From the NCBI RefSeq assembly GCF_004833285.1, contig NZ_STFG01000007.1:1-51304 (forward strand): a stretch of 51,304 bases of DNA, written 5' to 3'. The stretch comes from Lampropedia puyangensis (GTDB lineage Bacteria > Pseudomonadota > Gammaproteobacteria > Burkholderiales > Burkholderiaceae_C). Of the stretch, positions 45,136 through 51,304 are shown one piece after another. Position 1 is the first letter of the stretch, and each line of letters starts with the position of its first letter. The notes beneath the pieces were generated by a model. It made no database searches. It was not told the origin of the DNA and saw nothing but the letters and a program-made list of their open reading frames with translations. The position numbers were made by a program, and so were the translations under genes.

Positions 45136-45975
45136 TCAACGTTTGGGCAAATACCCAGCAGGATTGACCGGCTTGCCTTGGCGACGCACTTCAAAGTGCA
45201 GCTTCACACGATCAGCGTCGGTATTGCCCATTTCAGCAATTTTCTGACCACGCGTGACGCGCTGATCTTCTTTGACCAACAGTGCGCGGTTGTGCGCATA
45301 GGCAGTCAAAAACTCATCATTGTGCTTCAGAATGATCAAATTGCCATACCCGCGCAAACCAGCACCGGCATACACCACATGGCCATCGGCTGCAGCCAGC
45401 ACCGCATCACCAGCATTACCACCAATGTCATATCCCTTGTTGCTTGCCTCATTAAATCCGGCCAGCAAAGGCCCTGATGCAGGCCACACGAACTGGATAC
45501 CAGAAGTGTTGGCCGCGGGAGCCGTAGCCGCCACAGTTGTCACTGGTGCCGTCGAAGTTGTTGCACCAGCCCCCGTTGAACTGGAACCACCTGATGGTGG
45601 AATAGGGCGAACTTGAACACCACTGCCTGCAGGCGCTGATGCTGCATTATTGCTGGCCGCCACGTTAGTGCCAGGCGGAACAACACGCAATGTCTGCCCC
45701 ACCTCAATCACATCCGCATTCGCCAATTGGTTCCAGGCAGCAATATCCTTCCAGCTCTGACCTGTCTCAAGGCCTATCCGAATCAGTGTATCGCCTGGCT
45801 TGACTGTGTAGTGGCCTGCTGGTGCTGCTGCCACTGGAGCGACGGAACCCACTTGCCCAGAACCAGCACGGTCCTCAACAGGAGCTTCATTGAGGCTTAC
45901 CCCAGAACACCCCGCAACCAAGGCGCATGCTGCCACAATGGCCCCCACTCCTACCCAACGAGTTTGAAAAAGCAT
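45136..45975 (-). CDS. nlpD: NlpD-type LysM/LytM lipoprotein, amidase activator
   Basis: A 279-residue lipoprotein. The signal peptide ends in VAGC (Cys at about 23). A LysM domain (HYTVKPGDTLIRIGLETGQS, about 55-98) binds peptidoglycan. After a Ser/Thr/Ala/Pro linker, the LytM (M23) domain spans about 165-275. The zinc ligands are lost: Asn and Lys replace the His residues in NKGYDIGG and VKLHFEVR, although AYAHN remains. This degenerate form is typical of E. coli NlpD, which activates the cell-division amidase AmiC instead of cutting itself. It ends the surE-pcm-nlpD operon; rpoS does not follow. Confidence 0.93.
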   Translation of the reverse strand: MLFQTRWVGVGAIVAACALVAGCSGVSLNEAPVEDRAGSGQVGSVAPVAAAPAGHYTVKPGDTLIRIGLETGQSWKDIAAWNQLANADVIEVGQTLRVVPPGTNVAASNNAASAPAGSGVQVRPIPPSGGSSSTGAGATTSTAPVTTVAATAPAANTSGIQFVWPASGPLLAGFNEASNKGYDIGGNAGDAVLAAADGHVVYAGAGLRGYGNLIILKHNDEFLTAYAHNRALLVKEDQRVTRGQKIAEMGNTDADRVKLHFEVRRQGKPVNPAGYLPKR

Positions 45976-45989
45976 TGTCTGAATCCTTC

Positions 45990-46835
45990 TTAATCAACGC
46001 CTGATTTTAACGGAACAAAATGAACAGCCTCCAAGGCCTGCTGCCGCAAGCCCGAAGGTGTTTTGTCAATCACTATCAATACCTGCCTGCCACCATCGGT
46101 TGACGTGGGAGCCACAATCCTTCCCCCCATTGCCAATTGGTCCGTCCATGCTTGGGGAATGGCCTCCCCTCCTGCAGCGGAAATGATGGCGGCATAGGGC
46201 CCTCCTGAAGGAAAGCCTGCCATGCCATCGCCAAACAACAAATGCAAGTTGCTCACTCTCAATGGTCTAAGGTTGTCACGCGCGCGCTCATGCAAACCGC
46301 GCACACGTTCAATCGAATACACCTCGGTTGCCAAATGACTCATCACTGCGGCCTGGTAACCGCACCCGGTACCCACCTCCAAAAGTCGCCCAGGGATACG
46401 AGCGCCAGCATGGGCATAGACATGCATGATCAATGACAACATGCGCGCGACTACACCAGGCTTGGAAATCGTCTGACCGTAACCGATTGGCAAACTGTTT
46501 TCCTCGTAAGCCTTGGCAACCAAAGCCGAATCAATGAAGGTATGACGCGGCACTAAGCGCATCGCTTCTATCACAGCCGGATGTACGCCATCTAATACCG
46601 CCAAACGTTTAACCATACGTTCGCGTGCAGCCTGTTGGCTAGACGCACTGATAGCCCCAACAGGCTGACTCGCAACCATGGAACTGTAACCAGAGACTCC
46701 ACGCTGAATCGCAGTAGACGGAACCGTTTGCGCAATAGCGGCAGAAAGACCGCCAGCAACACGAACAGGAGCATTTTTGGGTGCGGCCACAGAAGGCAAT
46801 ATCTGAGCAGGAAAACGCGTTTTCTTCTGCATCAC
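45990..46835 (-). CDS. pcm: Protein-L-isoaspartate O-methyltransferase
   Basis: A 281-residue SAM-dependent methyltransferase that repairs isoaspartyl residues in aged proteins. The catalytic domain starts at about 70 ([23 protein letters not shown]) and shows the family segment [39 protein letters not shown] (cut here into its parts), the SAM loop [15 protein letters not shown] and [18 protein letters not shown]. The first 65 residues are an Ala/Ser-rich extension common in Burkholderiales. The start overlaps the surE stop by 4 bases, and nlpD begins 14 bases after its stop. Confidence 0.94.
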   Translation of the reverse strand: MMQKKTRFPAQILPSVAAPKNAPVRVAGGLSAAIAQTVPSTAIQRGVSGYSSMVASQPVGAISASSQQAARERMVKRLAVLDGVHPAVIEAMRLVPRHTFIDSALVAKAYEENSLPIGYGQTISKPGVVARMLSLIMHVYAHAGARIPGRLLEVGTGCGYQAAVMSHLATEVYSIERVRGLHERARDNLRPLRVSNLHLLFGDGMAGFPSGGPYAAIISAAGGEAIPQAWTDQLAMGGRIVAPTSTDGGRQVLIVIDKTPSGLRQQALEAVHFVPLKSGVD

Positions 46836-47665
46836 CCCTCCCCTTGAGATGCAATAGAGCCCACGCCTGCAACAGCAAGGTTTGCTGCTGACTTACTCAT
46901 GAAATTTTCCAGCATGCACTGATCAGACCAGCGCGACAAGGCAGTGTAATCAGTCAAATCAACATGCAAAGGGGTTATTGCCACATGCCCTTGAGCCACT
47001 GCATCAAAGTCGGTGCCAGGGCTGGCATCGGCCGCAGCACCAGACGCACCAATCCAATACATGGTTTCCCCACGGGGATTTTTCTGGCAAATGACTTTTT
47101 CTGCAGCATGACGGCGGCCCAATCGACACCATTTGAGTGGCTTGAGCAAAGTCAGCGGCAAATTGGGAATATTGACATTAAGCAACCATGGCGCCCGTCC
47201 AAACCATTGATGTTGTCGCAAATGTGCCACCACAGCGGCGGCGGCTTGCGCAGCAGCATCCAGCTGAGCCCAGTCCTTGTGTACCAAAGAAAACGCCAGC
47301 GATGGTATGCCAAACAAATACCCTTCCATAGCCGCCCCGACCGTGCCCGAATACACGGTGTCATCGCCCATGTTGGCGCCATTGTTGATGCCAGAAACCA
47401 CCAAATCAGGGCGGTAATCAAGCAACCCCGTCAGGGCCACATGCACACAATCAGCCGGAGTTCCATTAACGTAACGAAAACCGCCATGTGCTTGGTGCAC
47501 ATACAGAGGGGCATTCAACGTCAAGGCATTCGACTTGGCGCTATTGTTGTGCTCAGGCGCAACGACCTCCACCTGGGTATCAGGCAATGCGGCAAGGGCC
47601 TCGGCAAGGGCAATGATCCCTGGAGCCAAATAACCATCGTCGTTACACAACAGAATCTTCAACAT
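46832..47665 (-). CDS. surE: 5'/3'-nucleotidase SurE
   Basis: A 277-residue metal-dependent phosphatase of nucleoside monophosphates, linked to stationary-phase survival. The metal-site motifs are complete: NDDGY (8-12), the Ser and Asn of [12 protein letters not shown] (about 40-50) and the Asn of [19 protein letters not shown]-type loop (about 92-100). [11 protein letters not shown] is also conserved. The C-terminal swap arm ends about residue 255, and about 20 further Ala/Ser-rich residues follow. It is the first gene of the surE-pcm-nlpD operon. Confidence 0.97.
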   Translation of the reverse strand: MLKILLCNDDGYLAPGIIALAEALAALPDTQVEVVAPEHNNSAKSNALTLNAPLYVHQAHGGFRYVNGTPADCVHVALTGLLDYRPDLVVSGINNGANMGDDTVYSGTVGAAMEGYLFGIPSLAFSLVHKDWAQLDAAAQAAAAVVAHLRQHQWFGRAPWLLNVNIPNLPLTLLKPLKWCRLGRRHAAEKVICQKNPRGETMYWIGASGAAADASPGTDFDAVAQGHVAITPLHVDLTDYTALSRWSDQCMLENFMSKSAANLAVAGVGSIASQGEG

Positions 47666-47700
47666 ATTATCTACTTCAACTCTTGCTGATGGTTGCCCTC

Positions 47701-48339
47701 TCAGGGCTCCAGTAATGCATCAATTTCGTCATCCCAGAAAATAGTGTGCACTTGCCATGTTTGTTCTGGACGGTAAAAAGTACAGCCTACACGAACTGCG
47801 TGGTGCTGCAACTTCACCATATACAAATGCTGCACTAGGCTTTTGCCCCCCGTACGGGAGCGCACCCACTCTTGCCCCACAATCGCGCCAAACTGGCGTA
47901 CTAACAGGGCGAATTGACTTTTGGTTTGTCCTGCCAAGCGATTGATTTCTTCGCGAGCCAAAGGCCAGTAGGGGGTCAATGCCGCAAACGCCTGTTCTAT
48001 TTTCTGCTCAGCCACCAACTTCACGGCAGCATCGCACAGCTTGGTGGTATCGGCCATAGTGGCCAATGGTGCCAAATTCACCTTCCCCGTCTGCACGGCT
48101 GGAGGCGACTGCATTTGCATTAATGACTGCGCGCCATGCTGCAACGGCTGCTGCATGATGGGCGTATCTAATAACGGAATCACCCCATCATTGGGAATAA
48201 GCGGCTGCGCACAAGCAGCAGCGCCAGAAAAGGCCAAGGCGATGCCCAAACCAGCCACAACCCAGTAGCGCCGTAGGGCGACATAGTCCCCTAACAACGG
48301 AACAGGGGCAACCATTCTTTGCTGCAGCAAACGCATCAT
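47701..48339 (-). CDS. Hypothetical exported protein
   Basis: I do not recognise the family. The frame is open well upstream, but the ATG at 48339 is chosen: it has a GGAG ribosome-binding site and gives a predicted signal peptide (about 1-44; [23 protein letters not shown]) with likely cleavage after ACA. The mature protein is about 168 residues, with a Gln/Met/Pro-rich first part and a C-terminal domain (about 95-212) containing [33 protein letters not shown]-like residues and the end [18 protein letters not shown]. This end has the look of a small alpha+beta domain of the NTF2/DUF3887 kind, which is a guess. It lies 37 bases after sspB, likely co-transcribed, and 35 bases before surE. Confidence 0.75.
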   Translation of the reverse strand: MMRLLQQRMVAPVPLLGDYVALRRYWVVAGLGIALAFSGAAACAQPLIPNDGVIPLLDTPIMQQPLQHGAQSLMQMQSPPAVQTGKVNLAPLATMADTTKLCDAAVKLVAEQKIEQAFAALTPYWPLAREEINRLAGQTKSQFALLVRQFGAIVGQEWVRSRTGGKSLVQHLYMVKLQHHAVRVGCTFYRPEQTWQVHTIFWDDEIDALLEP

Positions 48340-48376
48340 AAGATCTCCAGGTGGTCGCCCAACACTCACATCAGCC

Positions 48377-48940
48377 TCACTTGACCAAACGCAACGATGG
48401 CCGTTTACCAGTCTTGCCCCCTGCTGTTGGAGGCTTTGGGTCAGGCTTATCAGTTGTTTTATCCTCTTCAGTGCGAGGAACTCCATCAAGAGAATGCAAA
48501 ACCGGCTTGGAGCTGACCCCGCCACTCTCCCCTGGTGCTGCAGAATCAATATCAGCGACATCTAAATCTTCCGCCGCAGCAGCATTCGGGACAGCGGGCG
48601 CCTGCGTATCAAGCAAGGCATCCGCCACTGAAAAAGCCATTCCCTGTCCATTTTCACTGGCATAAATGGCCATGACACGGTGAATCGGCACCACAATTTG
48701 CCGCGGCACGCCACCAAAGCGTGCCTGAAATTCGATGTATTCATTTCCCATTTCCAGTTTAGACGTCGCGCCATAACTGATATTGAGCACAATTTCACCG
48801 TTACGCACAAACTCTGGCGGCACCTGCACCGAACCATCGACCTTTACGGCCAGGTAGGGCGTAAAACCGTTATCGGTGCACCATTCATGCAAAGCACGTA
48901 ATAAATAAGGTTGGGTGGAAGGCAGTGCTTCAGTGGTCAT
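48377..48940 (-). CDS. sspB: ClpXP protease specificity-enhancing factor SspB
   Basis: A 187-residue adaptor that delivers ssrA-tagged peptides to ClpXP. The N-terminal dimer domain (about 8-115) shows PYLLRALHEWCTDNGFTPYL, GEIVLNISYGATSKLEMGNE, IEFQARFGGVPRQIVVPIH and VMAIYASENGQGMAF. A disordered linker follows, and the C-terminus has the basic/hydrophobic SLRLVK that docks on the ClpX zinc domain. It is 142 bases after sspA, with a terminator in between, so it may also have its own promoter. Confidence 0.96.
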   Translation of the reverse strand: MTTEALPSTQPYLLRALHEWCTDNGFTPYLAVKVDGSVQVPPEFVRNGEIVLNISYGATSKLEMGNEYIEFQARFGGVPRQIVVPIHRVMAIYASENGQGMAFSVADALLDTQAPAVPNAAAAEDLDVADIDSAAPGESGGVSSKPVLHSLDGVPRTEEDKTTDKPDPKPPTAGGKTGKRPSLRLVK

Positions 48941-49045
48941 AGTGGGATGGACAATGCATTCATGAGATCTGGTTGTTTAGCGCAAAGCCAGCCTCAACAT
49001 CATCTTTAACGAGAAACGATTTCAGGAAATGGATACCCTAACACC

Positions 49046-49080
49046 AAAAATGGCCAGGAATCCTGGCCATTGTGTTTTTT
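49046..49080 (-). terminator. Terminator between sspA and sspB
   Basis: An 11-bp inverted repeat (AATGGCCAGGA / TCCTGGCCATT) is almost a perfect palindrome, with a run of T on one side (plus strand) and five A residues (T on the minus strand) on the other. It begins 3 bases after the sspA stop and can act in both directions. Bases 48941-49045 hold nothing further recognised. Confidence 0.7.
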
Positions 49081-49082
49081 CA

Positions 49083-49682
49083 TCAGCGACGCATCACTTT
49101 TTCCGATGGCGTCAACGCTTCAATATAAGCTGGCCGCGAAAAAAGTCGCTCTGCATACTTGAGCAATGGAGCGGCATTGCGACTCAATTCAATGCCGTAA
49201 TGCTCCAAACGCCATAGCAGCGGGGCAATCGCCACATCCAGCATAGAGAAGTTTTCCCCCAACATGTATTTATTCTTGATGAAGTTCGGTGCCAGCTGTG
49301 TCAAACGGTCACGGATGTGCGCACGGGCCTTGTCCTGCGCCTTGGTATCTCCAGACTCCAGTGTCGAAACGTGCACAAACAGCTCTTTTTCGAAATTCAG
49401 CAAAAACAAACGCACACGCGCACGATCAACCGGGTCACCCGGCATCAGCTGCGGATGCGGGAAACGCTCATCAATGTATTCATTAATGATGTTGGACTCG
49501 TACAGGATCAAGTCACGCTCCACCAGAATAGGCACCTGGCCATAAGGATTCATGACATTGATGTCATCTGGCTTATTGAAAAGATCGACATCACGGATTT
49601 CAAAATCCATGCCTTTTTCAAACAAAACAAAGCGGCAGCGGTGGGAGAACGGGCAAGTGGTGCCCGAGTACAAGACCATCAT
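49083..49682 (-). CDS. sspA: Stringent starvation protein SspA (GST fold)
   Basis: A 199-residue protein with a glutathione S-transferase fold. The thioredoxin-like N-domain has YSGTTCPFSHRCRFVLFEKG and NPYGQVPILVERDLILYESN, and the helical C-domain follows (DRARVRLFLLNFEKEL, LDVAIAPLLWRLEHYGIEL). In E. coli, SspA binds RNA polymerase and supports stress survival. In Burkholderiales this gene usually follows petABC; here no pet genes lie upstream. The ATG at 49682 or 49679 may be used. Confidence 0.93.
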   Translation of the reverse strand: MMVLYSGTTCPFSHRCRFVLFEKGMDFEIRDVDLFNKPDDINVMNPYGQVPILVERDLILYESNIINEYIDERFPHPQLMPGDPVDRARVRLFLLNFEKELFVHVSTLESGDTKAQDKARAHIRDRLTQLAPNFIKNKYMLGENFSMLDVAIAPLLWRLEHYGIELSRNAAPLLKYAERLFSRPAYIEALTPSEKVMRR

Positions 49683-49945
49683 TGGGGGGAGTTCCTCAAA
49701 AAATAAAAGAGCGGTTTGCCATTGAAACCACTCTGCACGGCGGCATCATACAAAATTCGTACAGGCGATTTCAAGCCCCTTGAGCGATTCATGTGCAGCT
49801 TTCTTGCTGGAGCGCTTTCATTGCACTGCCTCTGCAGGCAAAAAAACTGTCACGCAGCTATAGCAGACGACTCAATGGCCCCTGAAGCAAACACAAATTT
49901 CCAGCACAATATCAACCTGTTTTATTTTCCTTAAAGGTTGCAACG

Positions 49946-50368
49946 ATGGGTGTACTAAAAGAATTTCGTGAATTTGCCGTCAAAGGCAATGTGATTGACT
50001 TGGCTGTCGGCGTAATCATTGGCGGTGCATTTGGAAAGATTGTCGACTCTGTAGTCAAAGACTTGATCATGCCAGTCGTAGGTTTGGTTTTTGGCAAACT
50101 GGACTTTTCCAACCTGTTTATCGCACTTGGCACCGCCCCCGCAGGCACAGCTGAAACACTGCAAGCCTACCGCGATGCGGGTGTTCCCGTCTTCGCCTAC
50201 GGCAGCTTTATCACTATCGCTTTGAACTTCATCATTCTGGCCTTCATCATTTTCATGATGATCAAACAAATCAACAAACTCAAACGTGCTGCTCCTCCAG
50301 AAGCACCGGCAGCCCCTGCAGAAGAAGTGGTGCTGCTACGTGAAATTCGCGACAGCTTGCGCAAATGA
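49946..50368 (+). CDS. mscL: Large-conductance mechanosensitive channel MscL
   Basis: A 140-residue pore protein that opens under osmotic downshock. The amphipathic N-terminal helix [20 protein letters not shown] leads into TM1 ([20 protein letters not shown]), then a periplasmic loop (about 50-85), TM2 ([20 protein letters not shown]) and a cytoplasmic helix ending [14 protein letters not shown]. Length is normal. It is the only plus-strand gene in the right half of the window and ends at a strong terminator shared with the convergent gene. Confidence 0.97.
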   Translation: MGVLKEFREFAVKGNVIDLAVGVIIGGAFGKIVDSVVKDLIMPVVGLVFGKLDFSNLFIALGTAPAGTAETLQAYRDAGVPVFAYGSFITIALNFIILAFIIFMMIKQINKLKRAAPPEAPAAPAEEVVLLREIRDSLRK

Positions 50369-50388
50369 GCCTCCGACGCACGTTGTCG

Positions 50389-50428
50389 TGAATGTAAAAC
50401 GCCACAAATACGTGGCGTTTTACATTCA
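50389..50428. terminator. Bidirectional terminator between mscL and the Nif3-like gene
   Basis: A 17-bp perfect stem (left arm 50389-50405, right arm 50412-50428) with six-base loop AAATAC lies between the two convergent genes. The A and T runs inside the arms (AAAA/TTTT) help termination in both directions. Confidence 0.8.
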
Positions 50429-50456
50429 AGCAAGTGCAGCAAGCCCATTCGCAGCA

Positions 50457-51239
50457 CTAAGCAGGATTGTCTATTTCAATGAATTGGTGCTCTAGCCCCA
50501 ATTCATCGGCCACAAGCTGGGCCACACAAGGCGCGCCGTAACGTTCAGTCGCATGATGGCCTGCAGCAATGAACGTCACGCCGCACTCCCGCGCTAAATG
50601 TGCTTGCGGCTCAGAAATCTCACCCGTCACAAAAGCATCAGCCCCTGCGTCAATGGCCTTTTGAAAATAACTTTGTGCCCCCCCAGTACACCAATGCAAC
50701 TGGCGAATGGGCTTTCCTGCATCAATCACCGTCGGCGTCCGACCCAACTTTCGGGCAATATCTGCGCCTAATGTCAAGCCACTGCCATAAGTAACCTCAG
50801 CCTGAAACACCAAGGACCGGTCTTTAATAGGACGACCAGCCCCCCAGCCCATGCGCACCCCCAACTGCGCATTGTTGCCCCACTGCGGATGCGCGTCCAA
50901 AGGCAAATGGTAAGCCAGCAAGTTAATGTCATGCGCCAACAGTTTCTGGACTCGGCGCTTCATCCACCCTGTCAGCGTGCCATCCATGCCACGCCAAAAC
51001 AAACCATGGTGCACCAATAGTGCATCGGCTTGTGCGGCAATAGCAGCATCGATCAAGTCTTCGCAGGCAGTCACGCCACTGACCAGTTTGCGCACATGAG
51101 GCTTGCCCTCTACCTGCAAGCCATTCGGACCGTAATCCTCAAAATCACCAGGTTTTAACAATGCAGACAATGTCTCAAGCAGAACGCCACGCGTAACCGA
51201 GGTCTGCGGCCTAGCAACAGGCTCGTTTGAATCCGCCAT
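50457..51239 (-). CDS. Nif3-like dinuclear metal-centre protein
   Basis: A 260-residue protein of the Nif3/YbgI (DUF34) family, which forms toroidal hexamers. Metal-binding residues are visible in LLVHHGLFWRG (about 96-106), AYHLPLDAHPQWGNNAQLG (about 130-148) and AAGHHATERYGAP (near 226-238), with TGEISEPQAHLARE before the last. The biochemical role is unsettled; GTP cyclohydrolase or hydrolase activities have been proposed for family members. The ATG at 51239 has a GGAGGAAAG ribosome-binding site. The right 33 bases of the window repeat part of this gene. Confidence 0.93.
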   Translation of the reverse strand: MADSNEPVARPQTSVTRGVLLETLSALLKPGDFEDYGPNGLQVEGKPHVRKLVSGVTACEDLIDAAIAAQADALLVHHGLFWRGMDGTLTGWMKRRVQKLLAHDINLLAYHLPLDAHPQWGNNAQLGVRMGWGAGRPIKDRSLVFQAEVTYGSGLTLGADIARKLGRTPTVIDAGKPIRQLHWCTGGAQSYFQKAIDAGADAFVTGEISEPQAHLARECGVTFIAAGHHATERYGAPCVAQLVADELGLEHQFIEIDNPA

Positions 51240-51271
51240 TATTTCTTTCCTCCACCAGTCAATTTATCTTT

Positions 51272-51304
51272 CCCTGTCAGCGTGCCATCCATGCCACGCC
51301 AAAA
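51272..51304 (+). repeat. 33-base exact copy of an internal part of the Nif3-like gene
   Basis: The last 33 bases of the window are identical to 50967-50999 inside the Nif3-like gene, in the same orientation. The match is cut by the window edge and could be longer. No mobile element or gene boundary explains it. A tandem or assembly-derived duplication is likely. Confidence 0.85.

Overview
The window reads as chromosome of a betaproteobacterium of the order Burkholderiales, most likely Comamonadaceae or a close relative. The evidence is gene order and protein character: the block rlmN-pilW-rodZ-ispG-hisS-yfgM-bamB-der-hfq-hflX-hflK-hflC is a Burkholderiales hallmark, the neighbouring ndk, rluB, scpB, surE-pcm-nlpD and sspA-sspB are typical betaproteobacterial forms, and the IPTL-like C-terminal sorting tail and the DUF3649/PepSY/DUF3325 iron genes are common there. 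The genus cannot be fixed from sequence alone. No rRNA, tRNA, CRISPR array, insertion sequence or phage gene was recognised.

Layout. (1) 52-8218, minus strand: a ferri-siderophore uptake operon. A Fur-box-overlapped promoter drives an ECF sigma factor and a FecR-type regulator, followed by a TonB-dependent receptor, three inner-membrane proteins (DUF3649, PepSY, DUF3325) and a YncE-like lipoprotein. (2) 8321-16322, plus strand: purH, a DHA2-type efflux pump, a hot-dog thioesterase, a CitMHS-type Na+/H+ antiporter, a 2-hydroxyacid reductase and rmuC. (3) 16323-24031, plus strand: the accessory core. A secreted pertactin-like repeat protein ends in a sorting tail rather than a beta-barrel. It is followed by a compact operon encoding a SapC-family protein, a GNAT acyltransferase, a fatty acyl-AMP ligase, an acyl carrier protein and a cytochrome P450. 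This stretch looks richer in A+T than its surroundings. (4) 24060-26883: a BenE-type transporter divergent from a MocR/GabR-type regulator. (5) 27006-51239, nearly all minus strand: housekeeping genes for membrane protease control, RNA biology, outer-membrane assembly, translation, isoprenoid synthesis, pilus and cell shape, rRNA modification, chromosome segregation, stationary-phase repair and stress proteolysis, with mscL the only plus-strand gene.

How the parts work together. The iron block is a self-contained sense-and-import unit: the receptor binds a ferri-siderophore, FecR relays the signal to the sigma factor, and the PepSY protein probably helps release iron in the periplasm. In the accessory operon the ligase can adenylate a free fatty acid and load it on the carrier protein, the P450 can oxidise the bound chain, and the GNAT protein can pass it to an amine. 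The product is unknown. Its position beside a large surface protein and a SapC protein suggests a cell-envelope role, but this is inference.

The best candidate for an undescribed system is 16.5-24.0 kb. Secondary points are places where the expected neighbours are missing (hisZ/purA after hflC, petABC between mscL and sspA, rpoS after nlpD) and a 33-base exact repeat at the right edge that may be an assembly artefact.
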